Assembly (NCBI RefSeq): GCF_020819595.1
Contig: NZ_JAJHNP010000025.1
Coordinates: forward strand, 1-64,000
Length of the DNA: 64,000 bases
Source: Streptomyces barringtoniae
Lineage (GTDB): Bacteria; Actinomycetota; Actinomycetes; Streptomycetales; Streptomycetaceae
Direction of reading: 5' to 3'
Positions 48,143 through 56,170 of the stretch are shown here, piece by piece. The notes under the pieces are model-generated. The model had not been told where the DNA came from. It saw only the letters and a list, made by a program, of their open reading frames with translations, and did no database searches. The translations under genes were made by a program, and so were the position numbers. The number at the start of each line of letters is the position of its first letter. The first letter of the stretch is position 1.

Positions 48143-48925
48143 ATGGCTGCTGCTGCCGCCCGTGCCGGTGACTCCGGCGAGCAGATCCCCGTCCGCGTCC
48201 TCGGCGGCCCCACCGTCCTTATCGAATACGGCGGACTCCGCTTCCTCACCGACCCCACCTTCGACGACCCCGGCGACTACCCGTCCCCCAGCGGCCGCAC
48301 CCTCACCAAGACCGCGCCGCCCCGCACGAGCGCCGCCGAACTCGGCCCCGTGGACGTCGTCCTGCTCTCGCACGACCAGCACGCCGACAACCTCGACCAC
48401 TCCGGCCGGGCCCTGCTCGCGGCGACCCCGCGCACCCTCACCACCCCCGCGGCGGCCGCCCGGCTCGGCGGCACCACCGAGCCGCTCACCCCGTGGCAGT
48501 CCGTCGAGCTGGCCCGCCCCGACGGCGGCACGGTCACCGTCACCGCCGCCCCGGCCCTGCACGGCCCCAAGGGCTCCGAGCCCCTCGTCGGCGAGGTCAC
48601 CGGCTTCCTGCTGACCTCCGCCGACCTGCCCGGCGTCTACGTCAGCGGCGACAACGCCTCCCTGGAACTGGTCCAGGAGATCGCCGACCGGTACGCCCCC
48701 GTCGACACCGCCGTCCTCTTCGCCGGTGCGCCCAGGATGCCCGTCCTCGACGACGCCCTCCTCGTCCTCGACGGTCAGGGCACGGCCACCGCCGCCCGGC
48801 TGCTCGCCGCCCGCCGGGTGGTCCCGGCCCACTGCGACAGCTGGGCCCACTTCACCGAGACCCGCGACGACGTCGTGAAGGCGTTCGAAGACGCGGGCCT
48901 GGCGGACCGGCTCCAGCTGGACTGA
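48143..48925 (+). CDS. MBL-fold (UlaG-like) metallo-hydrolase
   Basis: A 260-residue metallo-beta-lactamase-fold enzyme. The first strand gives LIEYGGLRFLTDPTFDDPG with the Asp of the fold; the metal motif is SHDQHADNLDHSG (HxxHxDxxD-like) near 75-87; further ligands are the Asp of VSGDNASLE near 170 and His of VPAHCDSWAHF near 230. UlaG-like proteins hydrolyse lactones or phosphodiesters; the substrate is unknown. It is divergent from the CGNR regulator with a shared operator cluster. Confidence 0.88.
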   Translation: MAAAAARAGDSGEQIPVRVLGGPTVLIEYGGLRFLTDPTFDDPGDYPSPSGRTLTKTAPPRTSAAELGPVDVVLLSHDQHADNLDHSGRALLAATPRTLTTPAAAARLGGTTEPLTPWQSVELARPDGGTVTVTAAPALHGPKGSEPLVGEVTGFLLTSADLPGVYVSGDNASLELVQEIADRYAPVDTAVLFAGAPRMPVLDDALLVLDGQGTATAARLLAARRVVPAHCDSWAHFTETRDDVVKAFEDAGLADRLQLD

Positions 48926-48940
48926 ACCGAAAGACCTCTC

Positions 48941-49555
48941 TCAGGGCTCCAGGCCGCGCAGCAGCACCACGAGGCCGCCGAAGAACTCCCGCTCGGCGTC
49001 GACCCGTTGGGCGTGTGCCGCGGTCTGGGCCATGAGCGGGAACTCCTCGGGGTCCAGTGCGGAGATGGCCTGCGTGCCCGCGCCCGACAGGGAGCCGAGC
49101 TGTGCCAGCTGCAGGGCGCCGTTGACGTAGGCGACCAGGCTGCGCAGGGCCACGACCCGGCGCTCGCCCGCGAAGCCCGCGTCCGTGAGGATGCCGAGCA
49201 CCGTCTCCGACCAGCGCAGCACTGCGCGGGAGTGGTGCCGGTGGGCGACCGACAGCGGGATCGCCGACGGATGCGCGCGCAGCGTGTCCCGCAGCCGCCG
49301 CACCATCACCTCGACGCGCTCGCGCCACGGCAGGTCCGCCGGCGGGGCTCCCGTGTCGACCGCGCCGAGCGTGAACTCCACGACGAGCAGCTCCAGTTCC
49401 TCGCGGTCGGCGACGTACCGGTAGAGCGCCATCGTGCTCATGCCGAGCTCCTTGGCGACCGTACGCATGGACAGCGCGGTCAGCCCCTCGCGGTCGAGGA
49501 CGGCGAGCGCGGCCGAGGCCAGTCGGTCGGGGGTCAGGGAGCGGGGTCGGGGCAT
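48941..49555 (-). CDS. TetR-family transcriptional regulator
   Basis: A 204-residue TetR repressor. The HTH (about 8-55) reads LASAALAVLDREGLTALSMR then TVAKELGMSTMALYRYVADRE, the conserved recognition helix ending in YRY. The C-terminal domain resembles TetR_C_1 (tetracycline-repressor type) with AHPSAIPLSVAHRHH and LGILTDAGFAGE. It is divergent from a thioredoxin-fold gene, with two inverted repeats between them; autoregulation plus control of that gene is expected. Confidence 0.92.
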   Translation of the reverse strand: MPRPRSLTPDRLASAALAVLDREGLTALSMRTVAKELGMSTMALYRYVADREELELLVVEFTLGAVDTGAPPADLPWRERVEVMVRRLRDTLRAHPSAIPLSVAHRHHSRAVLRWSETVLGILTDAGFAGERRVVALRSLVAYVNGALQLAQLGSLSGAGTQAISALDPEEFPLMAQTAAHAQRVDAEREFFGGLVVLLRGLEP

Positions 49556-49565
49556 GGCGCTTGAC

Positions 49566-49613
49566 AGCGTACGGCATACGCTTACGCTCGTAGGTGTACG
49601 ACGTACGCCTACG
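49566..49613. promoter_or_regulatory. Two inverted repeats in the TetR/thioredoxin-fold intergenic region
   Basis: AGCGTA-CGGCA-TACGCT (49566-49582) and CGTAGGTGTACG-A-CGTACGCCTACG (49589-49613, one mismatch in 12). Both fall within 60 bp of the two divergent start codons, where a TetR protein would block both promoters. Confidence 0.7.
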
Positions 49614-49636
49614 TTCCGTGCCCACGAGGGAGACAG

Positions 49637-50239
49637 ATGTCCATGTCCTCGTCCACGCCCCGGCGGCCCCTCCGCCCCGGCTCCCTGCTCGGCCCCCGCG
49701 AACTCACCCCCGTCTCCGGCCCGCCGCTCCCCGTGCCCGACCCGGATCGCCTGGTCCACCTCCAGTTCCGCCGCTTCGCGGGCTGCCCGGTCTGCAATCT
49801 GCACCTGCGGTCCTTCGTACGGCGGCACGCGGAGATCGGGGCGGCCGGCATCCAGGAGGTCGTCGTCTTCCACTCGCGCGCCGAGGAACTGCGGGAGCAC
49901 ATGGCGGACCTGCCCTTCGCCGTCGTGGCCGACCCGGACAAGCGGCTGTACGCCGAGTTCGGCGTCGAGTCGGCACCCCGGGCACTGCTGGACCCGCGGG
50001 TGTGGGGGCCGATCGTGCGGGCGGTGCTGCGCAGCTCCTGGGCGATACTGCGCGGCCGCGAGCGCGCCCCGTCCCGACCGCACGGCGGCCGGCTCGGCCT
50101 CCCCGCGGACTTCCTGATCGCGGCGGACGGCAGCGTGCTCGCCGTCAAGTACGGCGAGCACGCGTACGACCAGTGGGAGGTGGAGGAGTTGCTGGAGCTG
50201 GCGGGAACCCTACGAGGGGGCGACGCCGCCCGGGCCTGA
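49637..50239 (+). CDS. Peroxiredoxin-like thioredoxin-fold protein (AhpC/TSA-type)
   Basis: A 200-residue protein with a thioredoxin-fold domain (about 38-190). The redox site is Cys50-Pro-Val-Cys53 in RFAGCPVCNLHL, a CxxC in the place of the peroxidatic Cys, as in the PRX_like/DUF899-type family. VVFHSRAEELREHMADLPF, DPDKRLYAEFGVES and GLPADFLIAADGSVLAV complete the fold. It probably reduces peroxides or disulfides in the cytoplasm. Expression is likely held by the divergent TetR regulator. Confidence 0.87.
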   Translation: MSMSSSTPRRPLRPGSLLGPRELTPVSGPPLPVPDPDRLVHLQFRRFAGCPVCNLHLRSFVRRHAEIGAAGIQEVVVFHSRAEELREHMADLPFAVVADPDKRLYAEFGVESAPRALLDPRVWGPIVRAVLRSSWAILRGRERAPSRPHGGRLGLPADFLIAADGSVLAVKYGEHAYDQWEVEELLELAGTLRGGDAARA

Positions 50240-50254
50240 TCCCCGCCAGGGCGG

Positions 50255-51154
50255 TCAGCTCCTCGCAGGTGGCTGCCCGACGCCGAGGACCTCGAGCATC
50301 GCCCGGGTCGCCGGGCTGGGGTTGAACCGGCTCCACGCCAGGTACTCCAGCCGCCGCGGCCCGTCGACCACCGGAACCAGGACCAGCCGGGGATCGTCCT
50401 CGGCGAGCGGCCGGATGAACGCCGAGGGCAGCAGGGCGATGCCGAGCCCGCGCCCGATCAGCCGGGTGATCAGCTCCACGACCCCCGCCTCGTACGCGAC
50501 GTCACGGGACAGACCCGCGGCGGCGAACGCCCGGTCGGACTGGGCGCGGGCGGGCGTTCCGGCCACGAAGTCCACGAAGGTCTCGCCCGCGATCTCCGCC
50601 AGCGTGACCCGGGAGGCGCCCGCCAGCCGGTGCCCGGCCGGCACCACCAGGACATGGCGGTCGTGATCGAGTACGACGGTCTCCACCCCGGCCGGCCGCT
50701 CGCCCTCCGGCAGGCCCAGGAAGGCGATGTCCAGCTCCCCGGCGCGGATCGCCGCCGCCATCTCGTCACTGCGTCCTGACCGCAGGACGACCCGGACCTC
50801 CGGGTGCCGGGCGCGGTAGCGCTGCAGCAGCTCGGGTACGTCGACGGCGGCCGCGGTCACGATCACGCCGACCGCCAGCCGTCCGCGCACCACGCCGGTC
50901 GCGGCCGAGGCGTCGGCGACCGCGCGGTCGGCGGCGGCCAGACACTCGCGCGCACCCACGAGGAACGCCGCACCGGCGCCGGTCAGCTCGACCCGGCGGC
51001 TGGACCGGGCGAACAGCCGCACGCCCAACTCCCGCTCCAGCGAGGCGATCCGGTGGCTCAGCGCGGACTGCACCACCTGACACCGCTGCGCGGCCCGGGT
51101 GAAGTTGAGGGTGTCGGCGACGGCGACGACGTAGCGCAGCTGCTGAAGGTCCAC
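50255..51154 (-). CDS. LysR-family transcriptional regulator
   Basis: A 299-residue LysR regulator. The N-terminal winged helix (2-60) has LRYVVAVADTLNFTRAAQRC and the recognition helix VVQSALSHRIASLERELG. The effector domain covers about 90-295, with VGVIVTAAAVDVPELL at the start and GIALLPSAFIRP near 245. GTG 51154 is the natural start. It is divergent from an EamA transporter, its likely target; a candidate operator lies between them. Confidence 0.92.
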   Translation of the reverse strand: MDLQQLRYVVAVADTLNFTRAAQRCQVVQSALSHRIASLERELGVRLFARSSRRVELTGAGAAFLVGARECLAAADRAVADASAATGVVRGRLAVGVIVTAAAVDVPELLQRYRARHPEVRVVLRSGRSDEMAAAIRAGELDIAFLGLPEGERPAGVETVVLDHDRHVLVVPAGHRLAGASRVTLAEIAGETFVDFVAGTPARAQSDRAFAAAGLSRDVAYEAGVVELITRLIGRGLGIALLPSAFIRPLAEDDPRLVLVPVVDGPRRLEYLAWSRFNPSPATRAMLEVLGVGQPPARS

Positions 51155-51172
51155 GGATCAATCGTGATCGTT

Positions 51173-51194
51173 CATGGCTGTGATGACAACCATG
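51173..51194. promoter_or_regulatory. Candidate LysR operator
   Basis: CATGGCTGT-GATG-ACAACCATG: 9-bp arms with one mismatch around four bases, halfway between the LysR and EamA start codons. Confidence 0.55.
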
Positions 51195-51232
51195 CTTTGG
51201 AATCATGGACGTCTCCCGCCAAGACTTCCTCC

Positions 51233-52279
51233 ATGCACCCCATGCATTCCGTGCCTCCCACGCACCGATACCGGGCCCGGGCGGCGACCGTCCTGCTCAC
51301 CGGGCTCGCTCCCGCATCCTGGGGCACCACCTACGTGGTCACCACGCGGCTGCTCCCGCCCGGGCACCCCCTGTTCGCGGGCCTGATGCGGGCCCTGCCC
51401 GCCGGACTGCTCGCGCTGGCGGTCACCCGGGTGCTGCCGCGCGGCGAGTGGTGGTGGAAGACCGCGGTCCTCGGCCTCCTCAACATCGGCGCCATGCCCC
51501 TGCTGTTCGTGGCCGCCGAACGCCTGCCCGGCGGCGTGGCCGCCACCCTCGGCGCCGCCCAGCCGCTGCTGGTCGCCGGTCTCGGCCTCGCGCTGCTCCA
51601 CGACCGGCCCACGGCCTGGCGGCTGGCCTGGGGTGTCCTCGGCGTGCTCGGAGTCGGGCTCGTCGTGCTCGGACCACAGGCCCGGCTGGACGCCGTCGGC
51701 GTGCTCGCCGGTCTCGGCCATACGGCGACGATGGCCGCCGGTGTCGTCCTCACCAAGCGCTGGGGACGGCCGGCGGGCGTCGGCCCGCTCACCCTGGCCG
51801 GCTGGCAACTGACCGTCGGCGGGCTGCTGTTGCTGCCGCTCACCCTGGCGGTCGAGGGAGTGCCGCAGCGGATCGACGCGGGTGCCGCCGGCGGCTATCT
51901 GTGGCTCGGCAGCATGGGCGGGCTGATCGCGTACACGCTGTGGTTCCGCGGCATCGGCAGGCTGCCGGTCTCCGCGTCCGCGCCGCTGGTGCTGCTGTCA
52001 CCGCTGGTCGCGACGCTCATCGGCAGCACGCTGGGCGAGTCGCTGAGCCCGCCGCAGACCCTGGGCTTCGCCCTGGCGCTGAGCGCGCTGGTGGCCGCGC
52101 AACTCGGTCCCACGGGACCCCGGACGAAGGAGGAGAAGCCCGATGAGGACGGGTTCGATGACGACAGCCGTGCTCGGGGCCACCGGGATGGTCGGCGCCC
52201 GGGTGGCAGGCGAGGCGAGGACGCGCGGACACCGGGTGCTGGCGCTGTCCCGGAAGCCGCCGGCGAGCGACGACCCTGA
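51233..52279 (+). CDS. EamA/DMT-family transporter
   Basis: A polytopic transporter of the drug/metabolite family with about ten transmembrane segments in two EamA repeats (LTGLAPASWGTTYVVTTRLL at about 19-38; VLAGLGHTATMAAGVVLTKR near 162), probably an exporter. The conserved protein ends near LGPTGPRTKEEKP (about residue 303). The frame then stays open for 46 more residues of Arg/Gly/Asp-rich sequence overlapping the next gene by 137 bp, so the last 46 residues may be an artefact of a lost stop codon. Confidence 0.82.
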   Translation: MHPMHSVPPTHRYRARAATVLLTGLAPASWGTTYVVTTRLLPPGHPLFAGLMRALPAGLLALAVTRVLPRGEWWWKTAVLGLLNIGAMPLLFVAAERLPGGVAATLGAAQPLLVAGLGLALLHDRPTAWRLAWGVLGVLGVGLVVLGPQARLDAVGVLAGLGHTATMAAGVVLTKRWGRPAGVGPLTLAGWQLTVGGLLLLPLTLAVEGVPQRIDAGAAGGYLWLGSMGGLIAYTLWFRGIGRLPVSASAPLVLLSPLVATLIGSTLGESLSPPQTLGFALALSALVAAQLGPTGPRTKEEKPDEDGFDDDSRARGHRDGRRPGGRRGEDARTPGAGAVPEAAGERRP

Positions 52280-52799
52280 GGTGACACCGGTCGCGGTGGA
52301 CGCGGCCGACCGGTGCGCCGTACAGGAGGCGCTGACCGGCGCCGACGCCGTCGTAGTGACCGTACGGACGTTCCCGGCCGACCAGGGGTTCCTCGTCGGC
52401 GCCACCCGCACGGTGCTGGACGCCGCCGCCCGGCTCGGGATCCGCGTCCTCGTGGTCGGCGGCGCCGGCGCCCTGCGCAGCCCCGGTGACCGGGAGCTGC
52501 TGGTCGCCGACGACCTCGCGTACGTGCCGGAGGAACACCGGGCCGTGGCGATCGCCGGGGTGGCCCAGCTGCGCGCCTGCCGGGCCCACACCGACGCCGA
52601 CTGGGTCTACCTGAGCCCGCCGGCCGTACTGGAACCCGGCGAACGCACCGGCGGCTACCGGCGCGGCACCGGCACGCTGCTGACGGATGCCCGCGGCCGG
52701 TCCTGGATCAGCGCCGAGGACCTGGCGGTCGCCGTGCTGGACGAACTCGAACGCCCCGGCGCCGAGCGCCACTTCACGGTCGTGTCGGCGGACCGCTAG
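52143..52799 (+). CDS. NAD(P)-binding (NmrA/SDR-like) protein
   Basis: A 218-residue single-domain Rossmann protein. VLGATGMVGARVAGEARTRG (about 9-28) is the coenzyme loop, VVTVRTFPADQG lies near 75, and VLVVGGAGALRSPGDRELL near 105. It resembles NmrA-like and YwnB-type NADP-binding proteins, whose reactions are mostly unassigned. GGAGGAG precedes the ATG; ATG 52158 (MTTAVLGATG) is an alternative. It overlaps the reading frame of the EamA gene, and its stop overlaps the convergent SPFH gene. Confidence 0.8.
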   Translation: MRTGSMTTAVLGATGMVGARVAGEARTRGHRVLALSRKPPASDDPEVTPVAVDAADRCAVQEALTGADAVVVTVRTFPADQGFLVGATRTVLDAAARLGIRVLVVGGAGALRSPGDRELLVADDLAYVPEEHRAVAIAGVAQLRACRAHTDADWVYLSPPAVLEPGERTGGYRRGTGTLLTDARGRSWISAEDLAVAVLDELERPGAERHFTVVSADR

Positions 52800-53971
52800 T
52801 CCATGTCCACCGGACCGTCGTCCGACTTGCGGTCCTTGTTGCCCGAGTGCAGCTGGAGCAGGCCCCTGCCGGCGTCCCCCTTGTTGTCCTTGTCCTGGCC
52901 CAGGCCCTGGCGGACCGAGTCGAGGATCGTCATGCCCTGGGACACCAGGCCGGCGGCGATCTCGCCGAGGCCGTCCGCGCCGTTCAGGACGTTGACGTTG
53001 GCGCCGGACAGGCCGCCGGCGGCCTCCTTCACGATCTGCGGGAGCTGGTCGATGAGCATCCGGTCGAGCGCGACCCGGTCGTAGGAGGCCGCGGCCTCCG
53101 CCTGGATCTTCATGCGCTGCGCCTCGGCGGCGGCGAGGATCCTGACCCGCTCGGCCTCGGCCTCGGCGGGCTTGACGACCTCGGCGACCAGCTGCTGCTG
53201 GCGCAACTTGGCCTGGCGCTCGGCCAGTTCCGTCTGGGCGGCGAGCACCTCCTGCTGGGCGTGGGCCTGCGCCAGCGGTCCGGCCTGCGCGGCCTGCGCC
53301 TGGGCGCGGTCCACCTCGGCGGAGTACTCGGCCTTGACGATGGCGGTCTGCCGGGCGTACTCGGCCTGCTTACGGGCCGCCGCCTGCTCCGCCTCGACCG
53401 CGGCCTGGGTGGCCTGGGCCTGGGCGATCTGGGCCTGCCGCTGGATGGCGGCCTTGTGCGGGGCCGACATCGCGTCGATGTAGCCGGTGTTGCCGTCGTC
53501 GATGGACTGGATCTGCAGCGAGTCGACGATCAGGCCGATCTTCGCCATCTCCACCTTGGAGGTGTCCAGGACCTCGGCGGCGAGCTTCTGCCGCTCGGTG
53601 ACGATCTCCTCGACCGTCATCGAGCCGATGATCGCCCGCAGGTGGCCGGCGAAGATCCGGCCGGTCAGCACCGACATCTGCTCCTGGTCAGACAGGAAGC
53701 GCTGACCGGCGTTGATGATGCTCTCGTGGTCGTTGCCGACCTTGAAGGCGATGACCGCGCGGACGTGCAGCGAGATGCCCTGCTTGGTCACACAGGTCTC
53801 GGTGACCTCGGCCTCGCACATGGAAAGGGTGAGGAACCGGACCTTGCGAAAGACCGGGAGCACGAACTTTCCGTGGCCCGTCACCACTCGGAACGGCGCG
53901 CCGCCCAGTCCCCGCCTGCCGCCCGAGATCAGCATCGCCTCGTCGGGAGCGGGAACGCGGTATCCGAACAT
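52796..53971 (-). CDS. SPFH/band-7 (flotillin-like) protein
   Basis: A 391-residue SPFH-domain protein. The SPFH domain covers about 10-180, with FRVVTGHGKFVLPVFRKVR, VIAFKVGND and AEVLDTSKVEMAKIG-LIVDSLQIQSIDD. A long Ala/Gln/Glu coiled-coil follows (about 190-310; AQATQAAVEAEQAAARKQAE). The C-terminal helix region is amphipathic. There is no obvious transmembrane segment, so membrane attachment would be peripheral. Flotillin-type proteins organise membrane microdomains. It is 11 bp downstream of an NfeD-like gene on the same strand. Confidence 0.88.
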   Translation of the reverse strand: MFGYRVPAPDEAMLISGGRRGLGGAPFRVVTGHGKFVLPVFRKVRFLTLSMCEAEVTETCVTKQGISLHVRAVIAFKVGNDHESIINAGQRFLSDQEQMSVLTGRIFAGHLRAIIGSMTVEEIVTERQKLAAEVLDTSKVEMAKIGLIVDSLQIQSIDDGNTGYIDAMSAPHKAAIQRQAQIAQAQATQAAVEAEQAAARKQAEYARQTAIVKAEYSAEVDRAQAQAAQAGPLAQAHAQQEVLAAQTELAERQAKLRQQQLVAEVVKPAEAEAERVRILAAAEAQRMKIQAEAAASYDRVALDRMLIDQLPQIVKEAAGGLSGANVNVLNGADGLGEIAAGLVSQGMTILDSVRQGLGQDKDNKGDAGRGLLQLHSGNKDRKSDDGPVDMD

Positions 53972-53982
53972 GCTTGTACTCC

Positions 53983-54234
53983 TCAGCCTGCGTCGGCGGC
54001 CCCGCCGCCGAGCGCGTCCAATGGATCCACCCACTCGATGACGCCGACCTCGCGGCATCCCCGTGATTCGATCACGAGGACCGTAGCGCCCGCGGGCAGG
54101 GGATCCTCGGACCACGCCAGGAAGGTCTCGGAGCCGCCTCTGACCCGCACCAGGACCTCCCCGGGGCCCGCGGATCCGCGCGTCCCGATGAGCACCTTGC
54201 CCGTACAGCCGACCACGGCCTCGTCCTGCGGCAT
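53983..54234 (-). CDS. NfeD-like OB-fold protein
   Basis: An 83-residue protein whose sequence (GCTGKVLIGTRGSAGPGEVL; FLAWSEDPLPAGATVLVIES) fits the soluble C-terminal OB fold of NfeD proteins, which are encoded next to SPFH partners throughout bacteria. The membrane segments and protease part of full NfeD are absent. It is the first gene of a two-gene operon with the SPFH gene. Confidence 0.75.
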   Translation of the reverse strand: MPQDEAVVGCTGKVLIGTRGSAGPGEVLVRVRGGSETFLAWSEDPLPAGATVLVIESRGCREVGVIEWVDPLDALGGGAADAG

Positions 54235-54330
54235 CACCGGCCGTCCTCCTCGTCCTGACCTGAGAATTCCGACGATAGACCGACCGCGGCCGGTTCCCAA
54301 CGGGTGGGAGGGCACCCGAGGTCCGCGGGA

Positions 54331-55812
54331 TCAGGAGCAGCGCAGCAGGATCATGAACCCGTAGTCCATGTGGAGCTGCTGGTGGCAGTGGAACAGGGAC
54401 AGTCCCGGCTGGTCGGCGGTGAAGTCCAGGTCGAGGCTCTGGTAGCCGCCGAGCATGACGACGTCCTTGCGCAGGCCGTGGGTGGGGGTGCCGGCGATGT
54501 GCGTGATCTCGAAGGTGTGCCGGTGCAGGTGGAGGGGGTGGATGTCGTCGGAGGCGTTGCGCAGCCGCATCCGGTACCGCTTGCCGCGCTCGACGTCCAG
54601 TACCGGCCTGTCGGTGTCCAGGGAGAAGGGGACGCCGTTGAGGGGCCAGACGTTGAATCCCCCGTCGGCGGCGTTTCGCTTTTCCACCAGCAGGTCGATC
54701 GTGCGGTCGGGCCGCTGCGCGGCGGGGCCGGGACGGGCGAAGGCGCGGTAGTCCCAGGTGAACGCGGGCGGCGCGCTCCACCGCGGGGAACCGCTGCGGC
54801 CGGCGTACTCCACCACGGTGCCCATGCCGGCGTTCCGGTCGTCGTCCGACAGGTCTCCCAGCACCCACACACCCGGGTGGTTCATCTCCACCAGTGCCGA
54901 GACGCGTTCGGCGGTGCCGATCCACAGCACCGGCACGTCGGCCCGGCGGGGTACCGGGTTGCCGTCGAGCGCGACCACGGTGAAGGTGTGGCCGGGCAGG
55001 GCGAGGCTGCGGATCTCGGTTGCGCTGGCGTTGAGGACGTGGAACAGCACGCGCTGTCCGGTCCTGACCCTGATCGGCGGTCCGTGGCCCAGTTTGCGGC
55101 CGTTGACGCTGAAGGCGCGGTAGCCGACTTCGTAGCCGCGCGGCATGCCCCGGGCCAGGGAGCCGGCCATCGCCTGCTCGCCCCTGCGTTTCAGGTCCGG
55201 CACCGGGGAACCGGCGAGGAAGGTCTGGGGGACGTCCCCGCCGTGGCTGAGGGAGGGCTGGAACTCCTTCAGCGTCAGGAACACTTCCTGGTCGTAGGAC
55301 CCCGGGTTAGCCTTCGGCTCGATGTAGACCGGGCCGGCCTGACCGGAGTACGTGGCCCGGGTCAGGTCACCGAGCGCTGTCACATGGGTGTGGTAGAAGC
55401 GGAAACCGGCCGGTCCGGGGGTGAACGACAGGCGCCGCATCCCGTGCGCGGGGATGTACGGCGTGCCCTCCTCCGCGGACCCGTCGACGCCGGCGGGAAC
55501 CCGCTGGCCGTGCCAGTGCAGCAGCTCGGGGGTGGCCGTGTCGTTGTGGACGTCGACCACGACCGGGCGGCCTTCGGTGAACCGCAGGAGCGGACCGGGG
55601 AAACCGCCGTTGTACGTCGTGGTGGAGACGACCGTGTCGGGCGCGAGCTCGACCCGACCGGTCGCGATCCGCAGCGTGTGGTCCGCCTTCCGCGAGGGAC
55701 CGGCCTCGCTCGTCACCGCCCGCGCGTCACAGCCGACGACCGCTCCGGCTCCCGCTCCGGCCAGCACGGAAGCCCCGGCCAGCCTGAGGGCGTCACGACG
55801 AGAGAGGGGCAC
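54331..55812 (-). CDS. Multicopper oxidase (Tat-exported lipoprotein, CotA/FtsP-like)
   Basis: A 493-residue three-domain multicopper oxidase. The Tat-type signal is SRRDALRLAGASVLAGAGAG with a lipobox-like VVGC (Cys28). Copper ligands: LHWHG near 97, YHTHVTA near 138, HPLHLHRHTFEI near 432 and HCHQQLHMDYGFM at 475-487, giving type-1 ligand Cys476 and His481. The residue at the axial position is Phe486 by alignment, as in high-potential laccases. It would oxidise phenols, metals or bilirubin-like substrates outside the membrane. GTG 55812 follows GGGAGGCGG. Confidence 0.9.
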   Translation of the reverse strand: MPLSRRDALRLAGASVLAGAGAGAVVGCDARAVTSEAGPSRKADHTLRIATGRVELAPDTVVSTTTYNGGFPGPLLRFTEGRPVVVDVHNDTATPELLHWHGQRVPAGVDGSAEEGTPYIPAHGMRRLSFTPGPAGFRFYHTHVTALGDLTRATYSGQAGPVYIEPKANPGSYDQEVFLTLKEFQPSLSHGGDVPQTFLAGSPVPDLKRRGEQAMAGSLARGMPRGYEVGYRAFSVNGRKLGHGPPIRVRTGQRVLFHVLNASATEIRSLALPGHTFTVVALDGNPVPRRADVPVLWIGTAERVSALVEMNHPGVWVLGDLSDDDRNAGMGTVVEYAGRSGSPRWSAPPAFTWDYRAFARPGPAAQRPDRTIDLLVEKRNAADGGFNVWPLNGVPFSLDTDRPVLDVERGKRYRMRLRNASDDIHPLHLHRHTFEITHIAGTPTHGLRKDVVMLGGYQSLDLDFTADQPGLSLFHCHQQLHMDYGFMILLRCS

Positions 55813-56170
55813 GGCTCCGCCTCCCTTTCCCGCCCCTGGGGGCAACCCCGGCGGATTCGGGTCGGTTCCTGCGTACGCGCACATCCCACTATGCGGCGAA
55901 TGTGCCGGAGCCGGTAAACCGGGCCCGGTAACGGGGTGAACCGGACCGGCGGCTGCCGGAGGTGGCGGCGACGGCTGCGGCCGAGGTGCCGCCCAGGACG
56001 GTGGGATCTCCTGCCCGCAGACGATCAAGGCGTCCCCCTACGGGCCGGCGGCGCGAAACGCCGTTCGAGGCCGAACGGCGCCCCCTGCCGGAGGTTGCGC
56101 CATGGGGTGGGTATCGTCCGCCCCGATGACCTGGCCTGCGGTTCAGCGGCCGGCACGGAGGAGGATCACC
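55813..56170. other. Divergent regulatory region between the multicopper oxidase and kup
   Basis: 358 bp without a credible gene. It contains an inverted repeat GCCGTTCG-AGGC-CGAACGGC (56060-56079) within the kup leader, where a small hairpin or operator could act. I looked for a c-di-AMP (ydaO-type) riboswitch, which precedes some potassium-uptake genes, and did not see its conserved segments. An in-frame ATG at 56102 upstream of kup is ignored because of the weak ribosome-binding site. Confidence 0.4.

Noticed and set aside
54304..55917. A 537-codon plus-strand frame opposite the multicopper oxidase
   Set aside because: All copper-site motifs are on the minus strand; the plus frame has antisense composition.
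55813..56170. Possible c-di-AMP riboswitch upstream of kup
   Set aside because: Conserved ydaO-type segments are not visible; only a small hairpin is present. A covariance-model search would decide.
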